Positions 24,834 to 36,300 of a stretch of 64,000 bases of DNA are shown one piece after another. Within the stretch, counting starts at the first letter, position 1, and each line of letters opens with the position of its first letter. The stretch is from Volvox africanus (Eukaryota > Chlorophyta > Chlorophyceae > Chlamydomonadales > Volvocaceae): NCBI GenBank assembly GCA_030268105.1, contig BSDZ01000094.1, positions 5,366,501-5,430,500 of the forward strand, in the 5' to 3' direction. A program made the translations under genes and the position numbers. The notes beneath the pieces were generated by a model. That model saw nothing but the letters and a program-made list of their open reading frames with translations, was not told where the DNA came from and made no database searches.

Positions 24834-25725
24834 ATTGAGGAGCGCTACGCGTTGGGGAGCTCCAGCCTACCCTTCGAGGGTATTAGCGCAAGCTTAGGGC
24901 TGACGCTGATGGCACGGATGAAGATGACGAATGGCGGTGCACGTCTTGGCAGCAGGGCCCGTCTTGGCAGCAGGGCCCGTGGCAGCGGCGGCGGCTGATG
25001 GCGATGGCGGCGGCAGCGGCGGCGGCGGCGCCTTGCACAATGGTCAGGAATGGGCTGCACGTTCCGGCGTGTATCTGGGGCACGAACAACAGCACAGGCA
25101 CATGCAGCAGCAGCAACAGCAACAAGAACTGCCGTACGTTTGTACGTCCAACGCTGTCAACGTCGACGTCGACGTCAACGCCACGCTGGCTGCACGGATG
25201 TTAGCTCCGCAGGGATCCGGGCACAATCCCGATGCACGGAAGGTAGCGGCGGCATCGGCGGCGGGACCGTTTCCATTGGCTGTGCGAGACGGCGGCGGCG
25301 GCGGCGGCAACGGTAGCAGTGGCGGTGGCGGCGAAAGCAGCGGTGCTACAAAGCATGGCTTTCAGCTGCCCGGCGGCATTTGATAGAAACGGCGTATGGC
25401 GGAGGTTGCCTGTGCGAAGAAGATTCGTTATGTATTTCACAAGTACGTATGCAAGTGGATATACGGAGAACACAAACGTGGTCGCATTCTGCTGGCTTGG
25501 TTATCTGCGGCTGGTATCCGAGACAAAGGTCATCACCATCATCAGCTGCCGCTGCCGCTGCCGCTGCATGGACATCTTCCGAATGATCCCTTGATTGCTA
25601 TGGGCGGATTTACGAGAGGGCGTCCCCCTTAAGGCAGGGAGGAGCTGCGCCCTGCCCAGGTTGATAGGTCTCTGATGAAGATCGAGATACCCATCACCTC
25701 AACCTTAACCCTGTAACACTAAAGA
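24834..25725 (+). other. Probable 3' region of the large unknown gene
   Basis: After the TGA at 24831 the same frame stays open for another 50 or so codons (IEERYALGSSSLPFEGISAS...). A different frame is then open from 24931 to 25383 with Ala/Gly/Gln-rich coding-like sequence. This may be a 3' untranslated region of repetitive composition or a missed final exon. A candidate TGTAA poly(A) signal is at 25712-25716. Confidence 0.4.
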
Positions 25726-25855
25726 ACAAATCGTGCACCTTCCGATAAGCCAAGTCAGGTGGTCAGAGAGCATCTCGATGTTGTTGGGACACCTCCCTCG
25801 GAGAGAAACACATCCGCACACGCGATGACCATTTCGACGCGATTGCCGATTGTAC

Positions 25856-25890
<35 letters not shown>

Positions 25891-26105
25891 GAGAGCGTTT
25901 ACCAGGTGGCGGGCATCCTTAAGACTGATAGTAACGCCCCTTCTAGACCAGCCTCAAAATCACCAGTGTCCGATAGTTGGGTTGAGTAGTTCTATCAGCT
26001 CTCTCCTCAACCCACAAATGGAACAAATAGCTCCAGTGGAAAACAAATCAGTGTTGCAAAGTACAAAATGCAGTACCTGCGCCACAAGCCTTCACTTTCC
26101 AAACC

Positions 26106-26142
26106 TCATATGATTCCACTCCAGCGGAGTGGAATCATATGA
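26106..26142. repeat. Perfect 17-bp inverted repeat with 3-base loop
   Basis: TCATATGATTCCACTCC at 26106-26122 is followed by AGC and then its exact reverse complement at 26126-26142. Confidence 0.95.
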
Positions 26143-26176
26143 AGGCATCTCGTGAAGCCATCGGGTGTAAATTCGT

Positions 26177-26238
26177 CGCAGCCGTCTGAACCTCCAGAAC
26201 CCGGTCGGGGCGGGTCCTGGAGGTTCAGGACGGCTGCG
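26177..26238. repeat. Near-perfect 27-bp inverted repeat with 7-base loop
   Basis: The left arm at 26177-26203 and right arm at 26211-26238 pair over about 27 bases with one bulge and one mismatch. The loop is GTCGGGG. The stem is GC-rich and would fold strongly as RNA from either strand. Confidence 0.93.
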
Positions 26239-26844
26239 AAGTGTTACCGCAAGAGGCCGTTTTCCCAGCGAGTTCTGTTAACCAGCGACCAACCGTCCTG
26301 ACTGATGGTGTCCTGACTGATGGTATGCGGAAAGGGGAAGGCGGTGAAGGACAAAACGCGGTGATGAGGGTCCCCTCATTCTACTTCATTTCACTCTCCA
26401 CCTCACACTTGCCACACCGTGGAGCCGCGTCATCTCCGCCGCGTCTGCTTGCGAATCATCGCCATAACGCCTGCAAACAGGAAGTATCCAGACATGTATT
26501 CACACTGCCATCATAGCCACAAGACCGCAGCCTCATGAGGCAGAGGGTCTTGGCAGTGCTAGCTGCACCTCCCGGGCCGGAGATAGACCGAATCAGTGAA
26601 TCCCAGCTCGACAGTTTCGCATTTTGAGATACCTTTTTACCCTAAGAGATATATCGCTGTCCAGGATATATGTGCCGTACATATCGCTACACCCATCACG
26701 CACAACCTGAGAGTGATGCGGGAAAGAGAATGAAGATGGAGGATGGTGGAATGGAACCCATATCAGGCAGTACGCATTATATCTCACACATACTTGCGCA
26801 AGGTTGTAACCCCTTGAGCTTTTGCGTGCAGGCAAGCGAGTCAT

Positions 26845-26849
26845 TTACA
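26845..26849 (-). terminator. Candidate TGTAA poly(A) signal for ClpB
   Basis: TTACA on the + strand gives TGTAA on the minus strand, about 520 bases after the ClpB stop codon. Confidence 0.4.
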
Positions 26850-27369
26850 ACAGGCGTTGTCCGACATCTGTATCTGGGGCGCCAAGAACACAGCAGGCGG
26901 TGCCTCTCACCGCTATCACCACACTCACACTAGGCACCCCTATGAGCCAAACACACTCGTGATATCCACCACTCCCTCGTCACTCAGCACTCGCCCCTTC
27001 CTAGTCCGCGACACCCCTCCTCGCCGGCGCCCGACGTCCTTGCACACCCGTCGTGGTAACGTTCGCAAGCCTCCTTTTATGCTGCGCACCATACTTGCCC
27101 TCGTATTCGTACTGCTCTTCCCTCTCGCTCTCAGGATAGGAATTAGTCGACAACCTGCCCGCAGCCTCACAACTCCCCAGCTCGTTAAATTGCTACCTAG
27201 CTCTAATGGTGTTCCATTGACCTTCAGGCCTCCTGCGTACCGCTGCCCGTGAGCAGTAGAGGCCGTGTCTCTCCAGCTTAGGCTTATAATCCCTCTTCCC
27301 GACTCGCTTCCCGGATTCACCAAACCCGAACCAGTTCACTTCATTAATACCACCTGCGCCAACCACCAC

Positions 27370-30300
27370 TCAGTTTGCGCTTGTGGGCAGCGAGAAGTCG
27401 TCCCGGTTCGCCTCCTGGCCGTCCCTGGTGATGTCCTCCCCGTTCGCGTGCTTATCGCTGAGGGCCCGTGTTGGGTCAAACTTGGTTTTCCTAGGCGGCA
27501 GCATGGGCAGTGCGCCCTTGCCGCCGCCAGCCCCTTTGGTGCCGCTGTCCTTACTATCCACTGCCACATCACGGCCGTTCGCTGTGGCGACAACGGAGGT
27601 AGATGAGGAGGCGGTGGAGGCGCTGTCGCCGTCCGGCTTTTGTGAGTGGTGTTGGTCGGCTGCTGCGGCGAGGGGGGCCTTATCCTCGGTAGGCGGCAGC
27701 TCCTCCCCAGGCCGCACACGCAAGAAGGTCAGCTGAGCTCTTTCTGCAACCCGAGACACGAAGATGCTGTCGTCCTCCTGCGGGTGCGGGTGTAGATATG
27801 TGGGTGCGAGTGCGACAGCAGCGGACACGGACAGGCCACGGCAAGGCAGTGAGGCAAGCAGGATAAAGAGGCAAAGCGGAATACAAGTCAGGTTGTCAAT
27901 ATGTTCATCTTATCTAAGAACTCAATTCCAAATATCTTTCAAGGACTCCAGAAAGGGACGGAGAAAAAAACCTTAGTGAGCAAGAGTGAACGCGTGGAAG
28001 CGAAAAGGACCTGCGAATAAAAAGCCGTAAGAAGATTACGCGGGAAACAGGCAGGGCAGGGCAGGGGAAGGGAGGGCAGGGCAGGGCAGGGTAGGAGAAG
28101 GGAGGGGAGGGCAGGGGAGGGCAGGGGAGGGCAGGGGAGGGCAGGGCAGGGCAGGGCAGGGCAGGGCAGGGCAGGGCAGGGCAGGGCAGGGCAGGGCAGG
28201 GCAGGGCAGGGCAGGGCAGGGGAAGGGAGGGCAGGGCAGGGCAGGGTAGGGCAGGGCAGGGGAGGGCAGGGGAGGGCAGGGGAGGGCAGGGGAGGGCAGG
28301 GCAGGGCAGGGGAGGGCAGGGCAGGGCAGGGCAGGGCAGGGCAGGGCAGGCAATCACCGTATTCGGAGGGTCAGGGAAGGAAGAAGCAGCATCAATGAAA
28401 ACGAAAGCCCAGCTGCTGTTAGAAGTGCGCACGAGGCGGGGGGCAGGACTGGTGAAAGCGGGTGGGAGGCGCCGCCGAAACACCGCCCAGGGTCCCCAGT
28501 ACCTGATTGCGGGTTTGTGGCCCCTTCCCAGCGTCATCCGGACTCTCATGTGCTTCCTGTCCTCGTGATACCCGCAAAAGCCTCATTAGGGGTTTCTGAT
28601 TCGGCACTAACCCAACGTAGCAACAAGCGCCACTCTTTGGGGCTCTCCTCCCCCCTTGCCTCCCCCTTTTCGACCCCTCCCCGCGTACCCACCTCGAAAT
28701 CCCCCCGCAGCAGTGACTGAGCCAGCGGGGTCTCCAGCTCCCTCTGAATGGCCCTCTTGACCGGGCGAGCTCCGAAGATCGGGTCAAAGCCCTTGGCTGC
28801 ACGGACAGAGGAAGCACCGCAAGGAAGGTGTCTCGCCTCCTCCCCTCCCCCTTCAAACAGCCATCGCTAAAACACCTGCCTGCCTGAGCCCCATGTGCCC
28901 AACATGCTAGGTGTCATAACCAACCACTCAGGGAAGCTGCTCAAAAGGAATAGCTCAACATCCCTCCGAATGGCGTCCGAACAATCGAGTTACACAGAGC
29001 GGCGGACTCCAGCCCCGGCCCCACCTGCCAGGTAGTCCATGGCCGAGTCCGATAGCACCAGGCGGATCTTCTTCTCCCCCAGGCGGGAGATAAGGCCCCG
29101 CAGCCTCAGCCCCACCACGTCACGGATCTGGACGGCAGTCAACGGCTCAAAGATGATAAACTCGTCAACGCGGTTCAGGAACTCCGGCGGGAAGTGGCGA
29201 CGGACCTGTGATGAATGGGACGAGCGGACGGACAGACGCGCGGGCTGATAGCGGGTTTGGGGGAGGTTAGGGGCGTAGGAGGTGGTGCGCGTTGAGCAGG
29301 CGGGGGCGAGTGTGCAGCAATGCGATAACGAGGATACAGCTAGATACTGCTGATGCTGCTGATTCTGATAACTCTGATTCTGATTTGATGTTTCTGGAAA
29401 TGTTCACGATTCTGATGGTTAAGAGGAGGTGTAAATCCAACTCTTAAGGAAAGACGCGTCGTCGTTGTTAATGGGGTTAAATGGGGTTGTGTGCCCCCGT
29501 AGCGTTTAGCCCTTCTCCGTCCCCCTCCCCCACCCCACCCCACCCCGCCCAATACCGTATTTGTGTCGTGAAACCTACCCAACACCCGCATATCTCACCT
29601 CCCCTTTCCCCGCCCTCCCCTTCACCTGGTCCATCACAAGATCTCGGATCTGGGGGTCCGAAGCCCCGGCGGCCGCCGCTACAGCCTCACGGCTCTTGCC
29701 GGCTGTAGCTCTGTAGATCTCGCCGGAACCGAGATTGGATGTCATAATGATGATGGTGTGTTTGAAAGAAACCGTACGGCCCTGTAGCGACAGCCCAACA
29801 CGAGGGACAGACAGACAGACAGACACATCCCGCGACGGGTGTCCATCACCACTTATTATACATCCGCTGGTTCAGAGCGCTGTTGCCCCCCCTCCCACAC
29901 ACACGTGCAGTATCCCACCCCACCCCACCCTACCCCATCATATGCTACCGCGGATTCGGACTGTGAATTTCTTCCATGTTGCTACAGCCATACACGGACA
30001 CACAGACCTGAGAGTCAGACAGTCGCCCGTCGTCCAGCAGCTGTAGCAGCAGGTTGAAGACGTCCACGTGGGCCTTATGAGGGGGAGGGGGTTGGATCAG
30101 ACCATTATGCAGCAGAGGAACGGAGCGCAAAGCGTCGTAGTCGTCGGGGGAGCGTATGCGCGTCTGAAGAGATGCACGTGTTTGTGTTTGTCCGTCTGTC
30201 TGTCTGCCCGTGTGCATGTGTGTATGTGCCAATAACCCAGCACCTGGCAGTGTGCGCAACGGCAAAGCAAACGCAAAAAGCGACAATTGGGCACAGAGCC

Positions 30301-33300
30301 AAGAGACGCACCTTCTCCACTTCGTCGAAGAGTACGACGGTGTACGGCCTCCGCCGTACAGCCTCCGTCAGTTGACCGCCCTCATCAAAGCCCACATAGC
30401 CTTCCAAAGAAACGGCGGAAAAACAAATCAGGTGAAAATAAGGATCGCCCCGAGCTGCAGTATCATCTTCTTCTTAGCCCCCTCCCCCTCCCTGTCCCCC
30501 TCCCCTTCCATCCCCTCCCGGCCCTCGCGCCCCCACCTGGCGGCGCTCCAATGAGTTTGGAAACCGCGTGCTTCTCCATGTACTCCGACATATCCAATCG
30601 CACCATCGCGTCCTCGGCATTAAATAGGTGGCTCGCTAGCGCCTTGGCCAGCTCCGTCTTACCGACACCTGGACGTGCGGGATGGGGGGCAGGGATTGTG
30701 TGTTTGTGTTTGTACGGGGGGTGGTGCAGAATGGTGTTGTCGGAGTTGCGCGGTGCCAAAAAAAAGGGAAAGAGGGGATTGGATCATGGCACTGGCCTAC
30801 ACAACGAACATCCTTCATCTCATGGCGTAAATCGCCATAAGTCCCAAATCGCTATCCAGTACGTAACACCGACGAAGACACTCGTAAACGGCGGGAGGGG
30901 GGAAAGTTCCGCAAAACACAAACCTGGAGTGATGCATCACCATGCACCGGATGTCATGACAATAATAATACGGCATAAAAGAACTAATGAAAATGAAAAG
31001 AATGTACTTAATACATACTTTGAATAAACAATCTGTATCAAATCAATTACATAAAAAATATATATTATATATATCCTCGCTTTACATATACAAAATAAAC
31101 TAAAAAACATTCTTACTCTGGCTTTATATATACGTACATATATGTATTTATATACATATATATGTATGTACACATACATATATACATATATATACTTCAG
31201 CAGACCGGCCCTGCAGGCCCTCGGGTCATTACCCTCCCTCCCCTATTATGAAAACATCCCCTCCCTCGCTCCTCCCCCCCTCTCTCCCCCCCCTATTTGA
31301 TGGATCGAACCCTCCGCCTGAGGCAGCGCCCTGTCTCGCCGCTGTCGCACCTGTGGGCCCCAGGAACAGGAAGGACGCGATGGGGCCGTTGGGGTCCTTC
31401 AGGCCCGCACGGCTGCGGTGAATGGCCTCCGCCACCGCACACACCGCCTCCTCCTGCCCGATGATGCGCCTGAGGGACCAAGCCGGGTGGCCGGGTAGCC
31501 AACGTCAGGGCAATCAGGGCAATCAGGGGAATCAGGGCAATCAGGGCAATCAGGGGAATCAGGGCAATCAGGGGAATCAGGGCAATCAGGGGAATCAGGG
31601 GAAAGGCTGCTACGGCGCGGAGCGGGATTCCAACCACGTCGTGGTTGCAACCAAACCAAATCCGCCTTCGCGAATGGCACAACACGGGAGCTACCCCTAC
31701 CCCTACCCCTGCCCCGTTCCCGCCCATATTTGTATCCATGTTCACGTATATCCGTGTTTCCGCCCACCTGTGCAGCTCGTCCCCTAGCCGCAGCAAAGAG
31801 TCCCTCTCCGTGGCCACCAGCTTGGTCAGGGGAATCCCGGTCCACGAGGAGATGACGGTGGCGATGTCCGCCTCCGTCACCTCGCCGCCGGGACACACGG
31901 GGGAGCCGCCACGGTGGGAGTTGGCCTCCGCTGCTGCACGCCGCTTGCGGGCTGCCTCCTACGGGGTGGGGCAGAGGGGATGTTTGGTTGGGGGCGGACA
32001 TTACGAGGAGGAAGGTCGTGGGGCGGCAAAGCAGAGGGCCCGGAAGACCTTTCCTTTCCAAAGTTTTCACGACGGAGTCACGAAACGATGAAAACTCTGA
32101 AAGAGGAAGAGGAAGAGGAAGAGGAAGAGGGAGAGGAAGAGGAAGAGGAAGAGGAAGAGGAAGAGGAAGAGGGAGAGGGAGAGGGAGAGGGAGAGGGAGA
32201 GGGAGAGGGAGAGGGAGAGGGAGAGGGAGAGGGAGAGGGAGAGGGAGAGGGAGAGGGAGAGGGAGAGGGAGAGGGAGAGGGAGAGGGAGAGGGAGAGGGA
32301 GAGGGAGAGGGAGAGGGAGAGGGAGAGGGAGAGGGAGAGGGAGAGGGAGAGGGAGAGGGAGAGGGAGAGGGAGAGGGAGAGGGAGAGGGAGAGGGAGAGG
32401 GAGAGGGAGAGGGAGAGGGAGAGGGAGAGGGAGAGGGAGAGGGAGAGGGAGAGGGAGAGGGAGAGGGAGAGGGAGAGGGAGAGGGAGAGGGAGAGGGAGA
32501 GGGAGAGGGAGAGGGAGAGGGAGAGGGAGAGGGAGAGGGAGAGGGAGAGGGAGAGGGAGAGGGAGAGGGAGAGGGAGAGGGAGAGGGAGAGGGAGAGGGA
32601 GAGGGAGAGGGAGAGGGAGAGGGAGAGGGAGAGGGAGAGGAAGAGGGAGAGGAAGAGGGAGATATATGTGAAGTTCCGATTTCATTTAGCAACTTCATCA
32701 ATGATTAATTTGCATTTCTCCATATGCGACCCCCTATGGTGTTCCTGCCTTCCCCCTGGCCGTCGTACGTACCTGCGCCGCATGCAGCTTGGTCAGCAGC
32801 TGCTCCCGCCGCTTCACCCGCTCCCGGTCCGCCCTGGCAGCCACCAAATACACACACGGACACACGGCGTCGTCGTAATGAACTCGTGACACTGGTCACG
32901 ATCCAGCGCGGGAGTGGTCGCTCGTCGCGTTCTCTCGGAATCCTTCTTCCCTCCCTAGGGTCCACCCACCCGCCCTGTTGGGCCAAGCACCACCAACCAC
33001 CTCAATCAAGACCGGGAAACCGCTGCTTCTGCGAGGGCGCTGCCAACGCACTTGATTCTGTCCGCATCGCTCTTGGGTCGGTTGGCGCCCTCCGCCAGAG
33101 CCGCTTCGCTGCGGCCGCTCTCCTCCGCCTCCAGCTCCTCATGGAGGGACTCGAGCTCCGAACTCAGAGCCTGGAGCTCACGAGCCTGCAGGACACGGGG
33201 TACGGCAATCGAAACACAGAGTACGGCTGTCATAATATGTTATATGCGAGGTACTCGCTCAGGCTCTCGACTTCCCCCACCCCACCCGCCGCGGCAACCC

Positions 33301-36300
33301 CTCATACACACCGCCCCGTCAGCCCCCCCCCTTTTCCGCCCACCTCGCTCTGCTGTTTGTCCACCCGTGCAGTCAGGTCGTCCCGCTGGTTCCTCAGACC
33401 ACTCAGCTCCGCCTCCAGCTCCGTAAGCCGCAGCGCGTCCCGCCGGTCCACACCTGCAGGAGGGGGCAAGGCAGAAAGGAGGAGGCAAACACACACGGAG
33501 TGGGGGCTGCAGTCAGATGGGGAGCTGCAGTGGATGATGATGAGGAATGGGGAGGAGCTGAGAAGACCCCACGGGTGTCAATGGGCGCGAGTTACTATCT
33601 CTCCGCGCGGAGGTCCCACCCACCCGCCGATCTCTTCAGCAGCTTCCGCTCCGCCTCCAGCTGACTGATTCTACGAACGATGTGGTCCAGGAGCTGCAGA
33701 GGGTGGGTGTCGAGGGGGGTGTTAGGGATTATGTAGGTAGGTAGGTAGGTAGGTAGGTAGGGACGATAAGCAACCGACCCATGGGGCACAGGAAACCACA
33801 CGCATGCACGGGGGCTTCACCATTAAATGCGGTCCCATGGGAGCACTAGTACTACTACAGCTGCCGGTGATGTCCCTAACAAAAGGAAACCGGTGGGCGA
33901 ACGAAACGCAGACGATGTCCCAAACACCAGTCCTACCCCTCAACCCGACTACCTCGTCACCAACCTCAATCACCCTCGCTGATCGCCGGTGGCCTTAGTG
34001 GCAGCACGTCCACCAGACACTGGTATTTTCATATCCCCCAAATCCGTACGCTCTCACTAAATCTCTTAAACCCCCTCGCGGCGCAATTTACGTCGAAGCA
34101 AACGTAGGGCCCTCGCGGGGGCAGCCCCTCTCACCAAGGGACGCTGGTCCAGGTCCAGCTTAACCCGGGCGGCCGCCTCGTCGATAAGGTCAATGGCCTG
34201 GGTTAGTGGCCCACGGGTCGCGATTCTTTGGAGCGCTATTCTCGGAGCGAGATCTGTACTTCAAGGCGCGACCGGGAGCAACCCTGGGTATCAGCCCAAC
34301 GGATCTTCCCCCCCCTCCTCCTCTCCTCTCTCCCCTCTCCCGAGCCCGACCACCCAAAACAAGGAATACTGACATGGTGACAGTGGTTGTGCTGACAGCG
34401 ATAGTGACGGTGGGGTAGTGGGTGGTGGCATTAACCCAGTTCCGCTCCCCTTTTTGCAAGACCACCCAGCACCCAGCACCAGGCACCCGACACACCACTT
34501 CCACAGGTCCCGTCACCAATTCAATTCAAGCACTAGGCCACTGTGCGCCCAGGCATCAAGGACGCATCTAGTATCCGCCACCTATCAAGGACTCCACCTT
34601 ATCCGGCAGGTACCGGTCCGCCGTGTAGCGGTTGGACAGCTCCACCGCCGCCACCAGCGCCGCGTCAGTGATGCGGAGCCCGTGGTGCCGCTCGTACCGG
34701 GCCCGCAACCCCCTGAGGATGGAGATGGCCTCTGACACTGTCGGCTGAGACAGCGGTAACTGCGACGCGGGGGGGGGGAGGGAGGAAAGAAGGAGACGAG
34801 GGGGATTGCGGCTTGGGTTGTGTGTTTCCGTAAATTTCACATTTACGGAATCATACATCGTAGTGCATCGATAAGGGTATTCTACAGCGATGTGTTCCGT
34901 ATGCTCTTACCGCCACCTGGTGTCAGGCGGGGAAAGAAGAGAAAGAGAGAAAAAGAGAGCGAGAGAGGGAGGGAGAAAGACAGAAAGAGAGAGAGGGAGA
35001 GAAGAGCTACACAGCGGATGAGAGCTCGGAGGTCAACCGAGGAAGTCCCATCACCGAAACCCGAACACAACGGAGACGCTGTTGGACCTGACAGGGAAAC
35101 AGAAAAGAGGCAGAGAGGTTGCCACAAGCGCACACAGATGAAGGCGGATGACTTCGGAGCCCACACGGCGGGCCAGAGGCCCCCCCAGATAGTGCTGTTG
35201 CTCCTGCTCCTCTCGTAGGGGGCCAGAGGACCAGAGAGCCGCCGCCTCACCAAAGTCAAGCTGATATACCTCCGAAATCCTTCCAAACAAACCTTTAATC
35301 ATAAGCTTTAAATGCGCTTCTCACCGTCTGAAAGCGGCGCTCCAGAGCGGGGTCTTTCTCAATGAACCTGCGGTACTTGTCCGGAGTGGTGGCGCCGATG
35401 CAGCGGAGCTCACCGCGGGCCAGCAGGGGCTTCAGCAGCATGGAGGCGTCGTTTACACCGCCGCCCTGCGTCCACACACGTGGCGTCGAGTCAGCCGCCA
35501 AAATCTCGCATACCTTTCTAACAATAAAGTCACCGCTCGGAAGTCGAGTTGAGGACAGTCCTTCCGAGCGGCGACTAAGAAGAGCATCGGGAAACAACAC
35601 CGCGACACGCAGTCTCTTCACTTCTTACTGGACTGGAAGCCACGGAATCAATACTGCAAGCGGAGAAGCGCCTGCCGCCCCTGCGCCCCATTGCCATTCC
35701 CCCCTCTGAGGGACAGACGCACTCTCCAGCCCCGGGCCCCAACAGCTGCTTGAAAGCGTCCCTCCCCTCCTCTTCCGCGTCCCTCCCCTCCTCTTCCGCG
35801 TCCCTCCCCTCCTCTTCCGCGTCTCTCCCCTCCTCTTCCGTCCCTCCCCTCCTCTTCCGTCCTACACCTGCTGTGCGTTGGGGCCCGTCACGTTGTGGAT
35901 GTCATCAATGAAGAGGATGCAGCTGGTGGGGGCGGGCTCCGCTGGGGGGCCCCCGCCCGGCTGCCGCTGCTGCTGGTCCTGTTGTTGCTGTTGCGGCAGC
36001 TCCGAAAGCTCCTTCAGTACGGCGCTCATGCGCTGCTCGAACTCGCCGGGAAAGGTGGCGCCTGGGAAGGAAATGCGGGTCGAGTCGCGATTTAGAAGGA
36101 ATTATAGAAATTTCCCGGGAAGGTCAACAACATATATTAATTATATTACGAAAACGAAATAATGCTTTTTAATTTGACCGTTATTTCAAATCGAATAACC
36201 ATTCATTTTCTATTACTCAAACGCCGCTCTTAGCCATGCATTTCTCCGTACTTTCGTAGACACACAGCTCTGCCCTGTGTGGGCTGTAGAATCTCCACAC

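Larger units (their letters stand above)
25726..26844. other. Intergenic region with hairpins
   Basis: No supported gene is seen. The stretch contains a (TG)n run near 25854-25888 and two strong inverted repeats at 26106-26142 and 26177-26238. It lies between the 3' ends of two convergent genes. Confidence 0.55.

Noticed and set aside
28036..28549. Minus-strand open frames of [10 protein letters not shown] repeats
   Set aside because: Translation of the GGGCA intron array, with no splice or domain support.
31503..31602. CRISPR-like regular repeat
   Set aside because: The nine-base units are contiguous with no spacers; it is a simple tandem repeat in a eukaryotic intron.
31914..32708. Long open frames (+) of Glu-Gly or Arg-Gly repeats and (-) of Ser-Pro or Leu-Pro repeats
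   Set aside because: They are the forced translations of the GGGAGA array inside a ClpB intron; all frames are open because the unit has no stop.
34569..34597. Extension of the ClpB exon beyond LPDK into VESLIG
   Set aside because: Using the donor after AAG at 34598 gives [14 protein letters not shown], the conserved ClpB sequence, in perfect phase.
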